The notes under the pieces: model-generated
Told to the model about the DNA's origin: nothing
Databases searched by the model: none
Seen by the model: the letters and a program-made list of their open reading frames with translations, nothing else
Shown: piece by piece, positions 13,666-24,704 of the stretch
Layout of the letters: the number at the start of each line of letters is the position of its first letter
Position numbering within the stretch: the stretch's first letter is position 1
From: Nymphaea colorata
Taxonomy: Eukaryota; Streptophyta; Magnoliopsida; Nymphaeales; Nymphaeaceae
DNA length: 60,000 nt
Direction: 5' to 3'
NCBI RefSeq assembly: GCF_008831285.2
Contig: NC_045144.1
Span: 19,733,716 to 19,793,715, forward strand
Translations under genes and position numbers: made by a program

Positions 13666-14059
13666 AGGCTGCCCCACCCCCAGGTCTAATGTTGCTTCAG
13701 AACATGGTGGACCTATGGTACACCCTATCAACTCGAGTGCCGCCCATGCTACTATTTGCTGGTTCAAACCTAACATTCATAGGAATCGAACTGCCCACAT
13801 GTCTTTTACCTGACCGACTGCTCGGCCATTCATAGGAATGAAACTGCCCACAGGTCTTTTACATGACTGACTACTCGACCAACCATGATGGTCCCCTTTT
13901 AAGTGTGTGTGTATGTTAGAGAGAGAGAGAGAGAGAGAGTCATTAATTGAACTACAATACAATGTCCTTAAAACTGCAGTTTGTGGTTTTTGGAGTTTGT
14001 TGGTGAGAGAGCTAGAGAGCATGAATTACAGGACTTGGTGATTAAGACTGCAGGACATA

Positions 14060-14126
14060 GTTGTTGGTGCTTGGCTTTATATATATATATATATATATAA
14101 AATCTTTCTTATGAACTTAACTGCAC

Positions 14127-14166
<40 letters not shown>

Positions 14167-14192
14167 CTTTCTTATGAACTTAACTGCACCTA
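14060..14192 (+). repeat. (TA)n plus a 63-base duplicated unit
   Basis: AATCTTTCTTATGAACTTAA plus CTGCAC occurs at 14101 and 14164, each after a TA run. The block was probably doubled by slippage or unequal exchange. Confidence 0.9.
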
Positions 14193-14199
14193 AACTTTG

Positions 14200-14999
14200 C
14201 CCAGCCAGTCGAGATGTGTGCCACCAAATCCCATTAGTGCTCCTACTTTTTCACCCACCATACCACTCAGCTGTGCAAGACTAGGGGAACAAAGGGATTG
14301 CACCATGATTTTGAATTGGAAGAGAGATTTTAAGAAATAGTAGATCTATTTAAAGCCTAAAATCTAGTGTATTGAAAGGAATTTGCCTTTTCTATTTGTT
14401 GATTCCTAGAGGTGCATGAATTTGATTGGAGTATTTTACTCCATAGATGAATTAGAAAAAGAACTCTTTATTAGTGCTATCTCATAATTTTTTTACGAAG
14501 AGAATGAATCTTTTTATCGAATCATATCTGCGGCAGGAGATCGTGATTTGGCGAATCCAAATTTGATCAAACAGCCCATGCCCAAACAATAGCATGCTAA
14601 TTCTACTAAAATTTGCGGTTCCCAATTACTCAAATTTGCAGCTTTGGAGAACTTATTGATAAAAATTGTTTGATTGATGAACTGAACCATTCAGATGGAG
14701 TAGTCTTGGTTTCATTAACAACCGAAAGATGAAATCAATACAATTAATCAACTTGATGTTTAAATATTTCAAATGCACTCCAAGAAAATAAACATGCACA
14801 TGGCTGCAAATTTTTGAAGCTAAAAATCATACTTCTCATTGAAACTTAAACTACCATCTAAAGATAAATTCATATGAAACCTTGCATTACATATCTCAAA
14901 TGCAATCACACAATTACAAGTTCTTATCAGGCAACGACGCAGCCCTGGACCCTACAGATAAGAAAGAGAGATGAAGTTTGGCTTTTTGCCTGATGCGTC
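14200..14999. other. Intergenic, nothing recognised
   Basis: AT-rich DNA with stops in every frame; no repeat or RNA gene stood out. Confidence 0.5.
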
Positions 15000-15560
15000 G
15001 TAATTCTCTTCCTCATCCCAAAAGATCTTCCTTTTGTGCGTCCCCTGCCGGAAGCACCGACACCAAACACGTGTCAGCCATATTTTCCGGCCAGTTCACC
15101 AAACGTCCATATCTTAGCCGTAGGTTGTAGCAAAAATGAGCCGCACCGGCCCTCTTTCCCTCACTTTCCCGAGTCCGGGCCAAGCCCCTCGACAGCTTCA
15201 CTTGCAGGCTTCCATTGGCGAGATGGACCCCATGACCACGCCCTGCCTTATCTCCATTGTCTACACAAAAGACCGGCCGGACGTGTCCCCACGAAGATTT
15301 TCAGGCCCCATCCGAGATCTCCGGTGACCCACCAAGACCCGTGCCGGCCATCCCCACCGTCCGTTCCACACAACCAAGGGTCCGGATCTCACAACCAGCC
15401 CAAAAGCAGAACCATCACAAACCACCTCTCTCTATCGCCTGGTCCCAACAAAGGCGCCCTTGCAATTCCAGTGAGGCAGAAGCGGCCATTGTCGGCAGCT
15501 AGCCGCCGTATATACGTATTTCATAAAAGTTGAGCGGTGAAAACATATAGTTTCAGCGTA
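15000..15560. other. GC-rich island with a G-box, no recognisable gene
   Basis: This stretch is clearly richer in G and C than its surroundings. It carries a CACGTG at 15068-15073 with CACGTGTCAGCC context, and long frames on both strands whose products are only Pro, His and Ser rich and match nothing I know. It looks like a promoter or degraded gene rather than coding sequence. Confidence 0.3.
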
Positions 15561-16377
15561 TGAAAGAGATGAGATATTTTTTAAAATAGTGGAAACCTGT
15601 TTTGTTTTTTTGCAATCTACGGCTGAAGGTCGTCGTCTTTGCCGTCCTGCCCCAGTGACAGTCTGCCTTGGGAGGAACAGGAATTGTGTTCCCTCCCTTC
15701 CCCACCTTCTCTTTTGTTCTGGTTTGGTCAATTTCACCTTTGCTTCTACAGCCATTTACGGCTCTTCTGTTGCTTTTCTGACCAGTTTTGAAGTTAAAGC
15801 ATGCGTCGTATGCTTCCCTTTTTGCTTTCTATCTTCCCTACATAATCCATTGCCCTGAAAATATTTTATTTACCATATGGTAAAAAGATGAAAAGTGAAA
15901 AGACTAACTTCTTTTGCTTTTTTGCTCTTTCACGCATGGCATGGAGATGCTTGATTTACCTTTGGAAAAAATTACGCATGCTTTTGCTGTCAAGTTCACA
16001 AAGAATCAAGAGAAACTTCAGCGCGCTTTGAAAATTTTGTAGACAGCGAGATTTACACATCCATGCTACTTGAAGTAGTGTTATTTGTAGAAATGAACCG
16101 TGATTACTGAATATCTCGATCTTATAATGTCTAGAAATGCCGAACAGTCAGATTCCCCTGCCTGCCAGAGTGCCTCAATTATTTCCAGTAACGAAGAACA
16201 TGCAGCAGATTCTTCTAACGGATTGAAAACCCTTTTTGTGTGCATTAATGAAGAAGATCAACCACACAATTCTGTAATTACTTGTAATCTCTTCATCTCT
16301 TCTTTTATCGTCCTCATCAACAAAATGGCGAAAGATTCGGCACGACCATCTCTCTCTGTCTCTCTCCACTATGTGTC

Positions 16378-16578
16378 ATGGCTACGAGGGTGGCGACAAG
16401 AAACCTTTTATCTCCATTGACGAGGAACTTACACATATCAGAGATTCTTCCACCACCCACAACCCTTTTACTTTCTCCACCAACCAAAAGCCTGCAGTAT
16501 CGCTATTCTCAAACTCTCTCTTTAGCGGTCTCTCTCTCACATCTTCAAGGACTGCGTGTCCCATTTATGGCAGTCTGA
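16378..16578 (+). other. Transit-peptide-like short ORF (66 codons), coding status doubtful
   Basis: The frame starts MATRVATRNLLSPLTRNLHI in good plant ATG context (GTCATGGCT). It is rich in Ser, Thr, Leu and Arg with almost no acidic residues, as organelle targeting sequences are. It stops after 66 codons and no following domain or convincing splice join is visible. It lies between GC-rich DNA and the 3' end of the F-box gene, on the opposite strand. It may be a truncated or captured first exon, or chance in pyrimidine-rich DNA. Confidence 0.15.
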
Positions 16579-17014
16579 ATCTAGTACACGTCTGGAGCAC
16601 AGTAGACGAGCAGCAGCTGATAGAAGAGAACAGTGAGTCGCAGCGCACAGTCACTGCTCACAGTCATGACCCAGCGACAAAAATGAGAAACGAACCTACC
16701 ATTTGCCTAAAACGGGATCTGATGCTCTCTCCGACTTGACATAAATGCTCTTCGTCTTCACGCACAGTGAGGGCACCACCATTAAAAATCAAAAGAAGCT
16801 TGAAAAGAAGAACAGCATCAAAGATAATGAAATGGTTAAACAAATTTTTAACTTCTATCTTTTTCCATGGCCGGTTTTTGCCCTCTATTCTATGGTACAC
16901 GAACTTCATCTTCTTGCCGTGAGACATCTAATGTGAAAAAGAAAGAGAAAAAAATAAAGGAAAAAACGAACTGTACAATCTGTGAGCCACTGCCATTTCT
17001 CTCTCTCGCTCTCC

Positions 17015-18763
17015 TCACCGTGTGATGGCACCGTCGGTCTGCATTGACCCTGAATCACCATTGAAATCGTCGTTTCTTCTGTCCAGTTCGTCGTCCTCTT
17101 CCTCTTCGTCCTCCTCCTCGACATCACCGTCGTCTTCATCATCCTCGTCGCCACCATCTTCCTCATCTTCACCGTCGTGCCACCTGCCCAGAGGCAAGCA
17201 CTCGTGCTTGTGGCGAATCTTCCAGTCTAGCGCCTGGCATGCGCGGGAGCAGTAGTTCACGTTGCCGCAAACGGAGCACCGACGGAACTCGTGCTTCCTC
17301 GTCTCGGGCTTGCCGCAGCTAGCATGGGAGCACAGCCGGAGGCCGCCCTCCGGCGGCCGGATGGCGAACCACTCTACCAGGAACCGGTTCGCTGGGTGGG
17401 ACTCGGGAGGCGGGACGTTGCACCCGAAGTCGCTGAGCAGCGGGCACCCGGCCGACTGCCACCGGCTTTCGATAAGGCTCGCGAGCCAAGGGCGGAATCT
17501 CGTGGGGTCGTACCGGAACCGGGAAGGGCTCGAAGGATGGTGGCTTTGGTCGTGGTGGTGGTGGTGTTGCGGGAGGGTGGCGCCGCTGCCGGAGCAGTAG
17601 GCGGAGAGGACGCAAGCGAGCTCCCTGGCGTTGGCCTGAACGAGGAAACGGCGGCCCTCGGCGACGTTCTGGCGGACTCCGTAACCGTCCTGGAGGCAGT
17701 GGCCGAACTCTCGCAGGGCGTCGATGTGGCCAAGGGAGGCAGCGCGAGCACAGAGCGCGACACCCGCGCGGAGGTCCTTGTCGTTCTTGGTCCCGCCGCT
17801 GCCGTTGAATTGGATCACGGCCAGCGAGTAGAGCGCGGGCGAGTGAGACGCAATCGCCGCCTTAGCCATGAGCGAGGCCCCGCTCCCCCGATTCTCTAGG
17901 CAGTAGAACCGTATCTGTCCATCCCAAATGCACCACCATCAATCAAGATCAGAGCGCGAGACAGGGAGAGAAAGAGAGAAGAGGAAGAAATTTTTGGTAT
18001 CTGAAATTCTAAAATCTCTCGTCGTTATTGGGTATGGACCAACACGGAGAGAGAGAGAGAGAGAGAGGCTTAATGGGGTTGCCGGTTCTAGTGAAGAATC
18101 GTCATCAAAGGCTTTCATTTGAATAAGAATAAAGTCGGCGACTGTTTCTGTTTTACAGAGAAATGACTGTTTCCGGTATGCAGAGAAAGGAAGAGAGAAT
18201 GAAGGGGAATGAGAAAGCCGGAACTCCGGCAGGCAAGAAAAAGGAACCTACCATGCCGAGGGTAAAGCACGCCTCAACGTTGCCGGCGTCTGCGCACCTC
18301 TTCAGGAACGCATGAGCTGATTCCGACCACTTGGGCGCCCTAATGGACAGAACCCCGGCGGAAGCCTTCGCCAGCACCGCCGGATTCAATCCCAACCCGT
18401 TCAATCTCTTACACCTGAAATAAGTAGGAAAACAAAAAGTCCGAACCCAACAAAATGTTCAGTTTTCAGACTCCATTTATCGATAAATCGAATAGGATGG
18501 GATGGGCAGGGGGCCTACGTCAGGAGGACGTTGACGAAATCCGCCGGCGACAACGCCCGGGAGCTGAGCTTCGAGAGGATGCAGAGGACGAGGTCGTCGG
18601 GAAGTTGGTCGAAGAAGTTATCCCTTTTTTCACCGTCCGGCTCCGTTCTCCGGCGTTTCCGCCGGATATCCTGATGCCAGACCGCCCTTTTCCTCTTCTC
18701 CTCCCCCCTCTTCTCCTCTACCAACCTCACTCTCGGGTAGCACATCCCCCTCCTCGTCCGCAT
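17015..18763 (-). CDS. F-box protein with Sel1-like repeats and MYND zinc finger (At1g67340-like)
   Basis: Three exons read on the minus strand: 18763-18519, 18414-18252 and 17914-17015. Both introns are GT-AG and the joins keep frame, giving 435 residues. A basic stretch (RRKRRR, about residues 34-39) looks like a nuclear signal. The F-box is at about 48-90 (DQLPDDLVLCILSKL). Sel1/HCP-like helical repeats follow at about 100-240. The MYND finger lies at about 331-375, with the Cys pairs CSVC, YCSRAC and the closing H-x3-C in place. The tail is strongly acidic (about 384-412). F-box proteins normally join Skp1 and cullin to bring targets to ubiquitination; the finger and Sel1 repeats probably bind the target (inference). 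I chose ATG 18763 because the open frame upstream has no ATG; a second in-frame ATG is at 18745. Exon 3 is much more GC-rich than its surroundings. Length and domain order match the plant family. Confidence 0.94.
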
Positions 18764-19003
18764 CCCTACTTCCTCCTCCCCACAAGATGATTTGGACAGC
18801 CAAACCAGAGAACACAGGGGCACCAATCAATTCCCCAGACACGAAATCGCTCTCAGGGATAGATATCTTAGAGAGAGAAAGAGAGAGAGGCGCTCCCTCA
18901 CACCCCAACAACACCACCAAGAGCATCGAGGCAGAGCCTCATCGTCACCCTCAATAAATAAAAACAACCCCTGACGACTCTCTCTCTCTCTTCTCTCCTC
19001 TCT

Positions 19004-19039
<36 letters not shown>

Positions 19040-19040
19040 T
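18764..19040 (-). promoter_or_regulatory. GA/TC-rich 5' leader of the F-box/MYND gene
   Basis: The DNA just upstream of the F-box start codon is dominated by polypurine runs when read on the gene strand: around 18868-18890 and 18980-19035. Such GA-rich leaders are common in plant 5' UTRs and can bind GAGA-binding BPC proteins (established for other genes, inferred here). No clear TATA box was found. Transcription start is not known. Further upstream, 19480-19600 is GC-rich and contains two TTGACC (W-box-like) sites. Confidence 0.45.
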
Positions 19041-20560
19041 TCAGTAAAGGGCAATGAAAAATGGAAGGCAAAAATTACTAAAAAAAGAAAATCTTAATTA
19101 TTAGTTGCACCCAACGTTTTCTTTTAATTTATTTTTTTATTAAAAAAAAAAACCCATCCTCCCTCTCCTTCCCCTGGTCAATTGGCGTTGACCGCCCCTT
19201 CCGGTTACTTGTTTTACTTACAAGTTCTTCTTCCTCCTCCTTCATGTCTGCACGCCCTCTCTCTCTCTCTCTCTCTCTAAATTCTCACCCTCAAAAGTCT
19301 CTCTCATTCTCTCTCTAAGACACTGCCCTGTTTCTCTCTCCTCGCCTTTTCTCTCTCTATAGAATGGTCGTCGTGTTTCTCTCTCTAGGGAATGCAATCG
19401 TTACGGTGGTTAATTTTTTGGTTTAGGAAACTAACTTCGGTTACCGCTTGTGGTTAAGCTTGAACTGAACTGAACGGAACGGAGTCAACCTCTGACCCCG
19501 GCTTTCTGGTCTTTCCGTTGAGTGCCCGGCCCCCTCCCACCGGAGCCGTTGACCGGCGACCCCTTCAGGTCGCCGGCGTTTATGTTCGGAGCCTTCCCGG
19601 GTGCAATTACTCTCTACGTTTATAATTAAACGTTTGCTTTTATTAGGTAGAGGAAACTAGGAGCGTTGTATAATGTGTGGGTTCTTTACGACTAGCAAGA
19701 AAATAAAGTGTAGATTGGCCGTTTCTTTGTGCAAAGAGAAAGTTGATTGTAACTTGAAGTCGAGAAAATCCTCTTAAATATCTTAGTTGTTCCCACGATA
19801 ACCCAAACCAAATTTTTTCCGATTAACTGTTGATGAAACTACGTTTATGTTTACATTTATTGCTCTGTGGATGCAACTTCCGGTCGCCGGCGGCCCAGAA
19901 CAAGTGTGTCCTCGCCGGCGAGGCCGCAACCACCGGTAATGAGAGGAGGGAAGGGGAGGATTAGATCTTAATTATATATTTTCACAATATATTTCCTTAA
20001 AATTGTTTTCCAGAATCAGATTACTTTTACAGAGTGGAAATAAGTACATAGCCAGACTGCTACGGATACAAACAGAGAAAGAAGAGATGCATGGACAGAT
20101 AGAGATGGGTATCGTGTCAACACGTGAACCGTCCATCATGAAGCATGGAGGGTTCAGATTCTTTCTCCAAAACATGCCATGCTCTTTCTCTTACTAATGT
20201 AGAGAGAGAGAGAGAGAGAGATGGCCTTCCACATGCAGAGCCAGGGGACATGCTGGTCATTTTCAGAAAGAAAGGTGCACCATCATTGGCATTTATCAAC
20301 AAACACAATCAAACCATTCCAAAAATTTTTCACTGCCAATTAAATCTCTCCCTCTCTCTCTCTCACTAAATCTTTTCACCATCTTCTCCATGAATCTCAA
20401 TATGGTTAAAATCTTTCTTGGTGAAAGAAACATCTTGTTGTCATATTGAGTAAAATTTCTCCACAGTAAATGCACAACAAACAGCATCTGTTATTGGGCC
20501 TATAACAATTGAATCCTCAAAGTTTCCCAGTTTTCTGCCATGAGTGGATCACCTTCTTAT
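19041..20560. other. Upstream of the F-box gene, no gene seen
   Basis: It holds TC runs (about 19258-19280), a GC-rich patch at 19480-19600 and the short patch GCCGGCGGCCCAGAAC near 19887, then AT-rich DNA with a GA run at 20203. Confidence 0.5.
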
Positions 20561-20604
20561 GATTTATGACCACCCTTTATAATGGTGACAAAGCAAAGAA
20601 ACCC

Positions 20605-20856
20605 CTAACCAATTTCTGCCATTAAAGGCCCACAACCACCATCTTCTTTCCAAAACAGGGAGTTGAGTGCAGAATTGATCCAGTTTTCCACTAAGCTTTC
20701 TTCTGCAAAAACGCCGGCAGCCGGACGACTTCGTGCCGTCCGCCGGAAAACGACGAAGCCGCTTCGTGTTTCTTTGCTTGTACAACAAGAGAAACTACTT
20801 AGTTGTTTTGGATTTGCAAGACTTGCCGAATAGGGAAGATTGCATGAAGACGACAA
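20605..20856 (-). CDS. Possible small protein ORF with TTG in place of a start codon (uncertain)
   Basis: An 83-codon frame runs on the minus strand from TTG at 20856 to a stop near 20605. It has no in-frame ATG at its front; the only in-frame Met is near the end. The N-terminal half (SSSCNLPYSASLANPKQ, then FSCCTSKETRSGFVVFRR) is rich in Ser, Cys and Arg, like a plastid transit peptide. The rest reads FAEESLVENWINSALNSLFW and then KEDGGCGPLMAEIG. A TATAAAT box lies about 75 bases upstream (20933-20939), a plausible promoter spacing. The first downstream ATG is out of frame and gives only 16 codons. It could be a decayed gene whose ATG became TTG, a non-AUG start, or chance. I do not recognise the protein. 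Confidence 0.25.
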   Translation of the reverse strand: MSSSCNLPYSASLANPKQLSSFSCCTSKETRSGFVVFRRTARSRPAAGVFAEESLVENWINSALNSLFWKEDGGCGPLMAEIG

Positions 20857-20931
20857 TGAATTGTGTGTAGTAAATGAAACAACTGGTCACCTCATGCGAT
20901 AATTTGAACCAAATTGAAAGAAATGAATCCG

Positions 20932-20941
20932 AATTTATAGC
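20932..20941 (-). promoter_or_regulatory. TATA-box candidate upstream of the TTG ORF
   Basis: On the minus strand the sequence CTATAAATTC is a good plant TATA match. A start about 30 bases downstream would fall near 20905 and give a leader of about 50 bases before the reading frame at 20856. There is a tiny upstream ATG-TGA in that leader. Confidence 0.3.
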
Positions 20942-21380
20942 TTGGTTGCTTCCAATCTTTTCTTGATGCCTCAAAGCGCCATTACCAAATAGAGCCAGAC
21001 TGACATTTTGTGAACGGAAGGCGACATATAAGAATCAAGGCCATTGATTTGGAAATGAACGGCTCTAGATTCAGGCTTCACCATGAGGTGTTGCGGCGGT
21101 CACATATGAAATTGAAGGCAACACTTGCCTATAACTACTAGAGCATTCACGTGAACTTGGAATACGAACATGCTCGTGAATTCGACCGTTGTGCTCTATT
21201 ACTTCATGAAATTAGTTCCCGATCCTCGGAAATCTAGATCTTGTTCACATGTTCTCCACCTACCAACCAGTAATGCGATACAACAATGTCAATTCTAGAT
21301 TGCGAGAGAGATGGAAATTAAACCTTCATGCCCAAAAAGATCAAAAATTTAAATACCCAAACTTATGCATGTGCTGGAGT

Positions 21381-21600
21381 ATATATATATATATATATAT
21401 GTGAAAAATGAACAGTGATTTTGACTTTTTAGAGTCATTTAACCATTTAATCAGGACCGTTCATTTAACATGACGATGGTTGGTTAAAAGAAAAATAATG
21501 AAAAAACATAATGGTTACTTTCGTCATCGTGTATTAATTTCATTTTTTTTATACATTTTTTTTTTAACCATTCATCCGCATTATATGAACAACATTTGTT
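21381..21600 (+). mobile_element. TA-linked family copy
   Basis: After the TA run it reads GTGATTTTGACTTTTTAGAG, TCATTTAACC, GACCGTTCATTTAAC, GATGGTTGGTTAAAAGAAAA. It is the fullest copy of the family seen here. Confidence 0.5.
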
Positions 21601-21889
21601 CGATGGCTAAAGAAAAAGGGTAAAAAAAAAAAAAAAGGTTGGTAGTCTTCAAATGGGCATTGTCCATCACCGTTGAAGAAATCACATTGTGTTGTCATTG
21701 ATGTTGAGCAAATAACAACACTTTTGATTGATTCTTTTAAAAGCCTGGGGAAAGAATCTATATTTTTCTTTAGAGCGTGGGAGCGGAGCTGACCAAGTTC
21801 ATGAAATCCAACGACTTTGCTTGTTCTTAATGGGGAGATTGTTGTTGCAGGAAGCAAAATCATGAGATTTGGCACGAAGTTGGTCACGT

Positions 21890-22035
21890 TCCACGTGCTG
21901 CCCAACAAAAGCATGGCTCCACGTGAAGGCAGGAACAACTTCCTTTCCACTTCCGGAACCCTCTGGCACCTCCCCACATATAAATCGCGCCGACTTTTTT
22001 CAAAACTCGCCATCTCCTTCGGTGGAACAGTTTGG
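21890..22035 (+). promoter_or_regulatory. G-box/TATA promoter-like segment cut off by a transposon
   Basis: Two CACGTG G-boxes (21892-21897 and 21920-21925) are followed by TATAAAT at 21979-21985. This layout is typical of ABA- or stress-responsive plant promoters (ABRE/G-box). Downstream of the TATA there is no ATG before a GAGTCGAG-type hAT-like repeat begins near 22036. It may be a promoter stranded by an insertion, or a noncoding RNA promoter. Confidence 0.35.
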
Positions 22036-22335
22036 AACAAGTTTGAGTCGAGTCATTTGGTTAAGGAGTTGAGCGAGTCCATTCATTTAAATAATTGAAT
22101 TGAGTCCGAGTTCATTGAAGTTAAACTTTTAAATCTTGGTTCAAAAAAGATGTCTAGCAATTTTTTAAATATCTAACTCGTTTTTTAATTAAAAAGTTGG
22201 TATATTGACATTAATTAATTATGTAAGTTTTTACAAAAGTTCATTCAAGTTTATCGTACCTTAATCAAATCGAGTTTTATATATTCAAACAAATTTGTCG
22301 AGCATTAATCAAGTTGAACTCCATTGGTTCCGTTT
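22036..22335 (+). mobile_element. Fragment of the GAGTCGAG hAT-like family
   Basis: It shares long blocks with 36895-37140, including GATGTCTAGCAATTTTTTAA and the TTAATTAATTATG block. Its left terminus is missing: it begins inside the element, directly after the promoter-like stretch. Confidence 0.55.
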
Positions 22336-22579
22336 CTTCTAAACCATCGAATCTAATTTTTTTTGAAAATAAAACAAATTTTTAAAAATAGAATGAAATA
22401 CGGTATATATAAAAAAAACTTTTTGTTTTACATTGAATCACTTACGTCGAGACTATCAAACAGGCGTCACTTGCCGCCTCTCATGGCTGAGTGTCTTGGC
22501 CATGTGCCTCAACCTCCTCCTGCAACATTGAGCTTTGGTCACGTGTCTTGCCTGTTGAGTTGGCTGGAACCCGGACAAA

Positions 22580-22800
22580 TTAAGAGCTCGCCGGATCCAT
22601 TAACCAAATAATCGGCGAGTAATAAGGTGAAACTCGTTCTTGATCCATAGGACGAGTGGGATGCACGCAGCTACTTATGGTGCCCACTGAGCGACCGCTG
22701 ATCGTGTCAGACCCCACATGGGCTCGAGCCCAGTTTGGAACTTCGGACCCACACCGAGCCCACCTCCACTCTGTCCGGCAACGACGACCCAAAAGACAGG
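22580..22800 (-). repeat. Dispersed repeat, GC-rich, related to 4881-5105
   Basis: On the minus strand it carries GGTGGGCTCGGTGTGGGT, a CTGACACG block and GCGGTCGCTCAGTGGGCAC in the same order as the plus-strand copy at 4881. The open frames it contains are better explained as repeat sequence than genes. Confidence 0.5.
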
Positions 22801-23099
22801 ACACGTGGTACCAAACCAGACGTCTTTATTTTTCTATAAGATCTCACAGGCAAATATCCACGTTACAATTTTCCGTTCAGTCTGAAATCGTCGCCTCTAA
22901 GTTGAAATGTCCGACCACCGCCGGCGACGGCCGTGCCGGAAACCGGCGTGCATGTGTCGAAGGTTTCCCATCATGGTGGCCGCATCGAATGTTTAGTGCC
23001 CCAATGAGTTGGTCGTTGTTTTCTTTTTTCTGTCAAGATTTTTTTAATCGCGGGGAGAACATGTTCTCTGCACGATCCTCCGCAATTGGACGATCTTAA
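22800..23099. other. GC-rich promoter-like stretch; part of it repeated near 37.7 kb
   Basis: A CACGTG at 22802-22807 and CTATAAGA near 22834 precede a short 29-codon frame starting at 22908. The end of the stretch (about 23058-23095, GCACGATCCTCCGCAATTGG) closely resembles 37735-37765 (GCACGATCGTCTGCAATTGC), so at least part is a dispersed repeat. No protein is recognised. Confidence 0.3.
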
Positions 23100-23334
23100 T
23101 GTGGCGAGGGAAATAATTAAAGCGGGGTTTTAAGATTTGCATTTTTAATATAAAGTCGTGCCGATGAGTCGCTAATTGGTTTAAATTGGCATTTTTAAAT
23201 GCGGTTAGGGCGCACGCATGTGTGTTCCCGTGGCAAAGATAAATATAAAATTATTAATATTTTCCCAGCAAAGAAAGGCTCAAAATCATGTGTATTGTTT
23301 TTCTATTGACCAAAACCCGATAAAACCGGTTTGG

Positions 23335-23436
23335 AGGGGTGTAGCATAATTGGTTAGACTAACTGTTTGATGAGAGCTCAGTCATCAATCCAAGACAAAG
23401 AAAATAAGGGAGGCTTTAGCCTTTCACTCCCGCAGG
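23335..23436 (+). mobile_element. SINE-like head next to the hAT-like element
   Basis: GTGTAGCATAATTGGTTAGA resembles a tRNA-type box A; TCATCAATCC at 23382 is a poor box B. The segment ends exactly at the hAT-like target duplication, so it may be what the hAT element landed in. Confidence 0.3.
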
Positions 23437-23979
23437 TAGGGGTAAAGAACGAGTCGAACTACTCGAGCTCGACTCGTTAAATCTCGATTCGTAAATGAGT
23501 TCGAGCCAAGTCATTTGCTTAATGAGTCGAACTCGAGTTCATGAGTGACTTGTTCAAATAATCGAGTTGAGTTCGAGTTTAACACTTATCTGTCGAGTCG
23601 AGCTCAAGCGCTAATCGAGTTTGTCGAGCCTTAATCGAGTTTGTCAAGCCTTAGTCGAGTCGAAATCGAGCTCAACATGTAATGATGAATATCAATTCTA
23701 TTCAAACGAGTCTGTCGAGCCTTAATCGAGTTGAGCTCGAGCTTAACACGTAATGATGAATATCAATTCTATTCAAACGAGTTTGTCGAGCTCGAGCTCA
23801 ACATGTAACAATGAATATCAATTCTATTCAAACGAGTTTGTCGAGCCTTAATCGGGCCAAGTTCGAGCTCAATACGTAACTGCCGAGTCGAGCTTGAGTT
23901 GCTTTCATCGAGCTTTCATTAGTCGAGCCGAGCTCGAGCTAGCTGAACTCGGGCTCGACTCGGCTCGTGTTCACCTGTA
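23437..23979 (+). mobile_element. hAT-like nonautonomous element rich in GAGTCGAGCTCGAG motifs
   Basis: The left end reads TAGGGGTAAAGAACGAGTCG and the right end, reversed, TACAGGTGAACACGAGCC, which are imperfect inverted repeats. The flanking 8 bases are CCCGCAGG and CTAGCAGG (6 of 8 identical), as expected for an old hAT 8-bp target duplication. The inside is made of short CGAGTCGAGCTCGAGC-type repeats plus three tandem units. No coding capacity is visible. Confidence 0.6.
23674..23870 (+). repeat. Three tandem units inside the hAT-like element
   Basis: Units start at 23674, 23745 and 23800, each with AACATGTAATGATGAATATC or close variants followed by TATTCAAACGAGT. The second unit lacks 16 bases, so spacings are 71 and 55. 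Confidence 0.8.
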
Positions 23980-24704
23980 CTAGCAGGGGATTCCTCTCCC
24001 ACTTACCCGTATGACCACTTAATGAGCCTAAGTGGGCTTATTAATTTGTATATCTTAATTTCTTATTTTATTAAATATATAATTTTAAACATCTAATGAT
24101 TATTTTAAAAAATTTCCTTCCACGGCGGTAGTTGTGGTCTTTAACATAATTTTCTTAAAGTTTTCTTTTAATCATCCAGCTAATTACATTAATGGAAATG
24201 GTCGCGCGGCAAAAGTTCATCTATGGGTGTAAACTTTTCATGAAATATAGTTCATATTGCATGATCCAATTGGAAAACTTTGATCTTAAGAAGGCACTAA
24301 TTTAGAAATACTTTGGCCTTCGAATAATATGATTTTAAACTGAAGAAACGGCTCCAATTTTCGCTTCTTTCTCTAAAAATGAATTGGTTAAAATTTGCCT
24401 ACTCTATCTTTTACATATAAAGGATTCAAATCTACCAGATGGAAATAATGTCATGAATCTGCCTCAAATTAAGATTGAATCAAGTTCATTTAAAAATAAT
24501 TCTGGTGTCTGATAAACATCCTTAATCTTTTGGACCAGATTAATGAGACAATTACAAAATTCCTATTGTACCAAAGAACCCCAAAAATACTTAAAAACCC
24601 CATAAACAATTTCTACACATAAATAGTCTCTAATGTTCATGTAACCATGACTATTTCTTTTATGAAAGATTTTTTAATTTTAACACGGAAATATTGGCGT
24701 CCAA

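Larger units (their letters stand above)
11046..14059. other. Intergenic, microsatellites and relics only
   Basis: Apart from the 12042 block it has a CT run at about 12507-12541, GA runs at about 13469 and 13919, and a TTTGATTGCCC / TACCAAACACTCC pair near 13400. No coding frame resembles a known protein. Confidence 0.55.

Noticed and set aside
15036-15533. 165-codon plus-strand frame in the GC-rich island
   Set aside because: Low-complexity Pro/His/Ser composition, overlapping long frames on both strands, no domain; best explained by GC content.
17291-17899. 202-codon plus-strand frame
   Set aside because: It is the antisense shadow of exon 3 of the F-box/MYND gene, whose zinc finger and splice joins fix the true strand.
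18763-18826. A longer N-terminus for the F-box protein starting at 18826
   Set aside because: The codon at 18826 is TTG; the first ATG in frame is at 18763.
21564-22040. 158-codon minus-strand frame
   Set aside because: It crosses the G-box/TATA stretch and a TA-linked repeat. The plus-strand promoter reading explains the sequence better.
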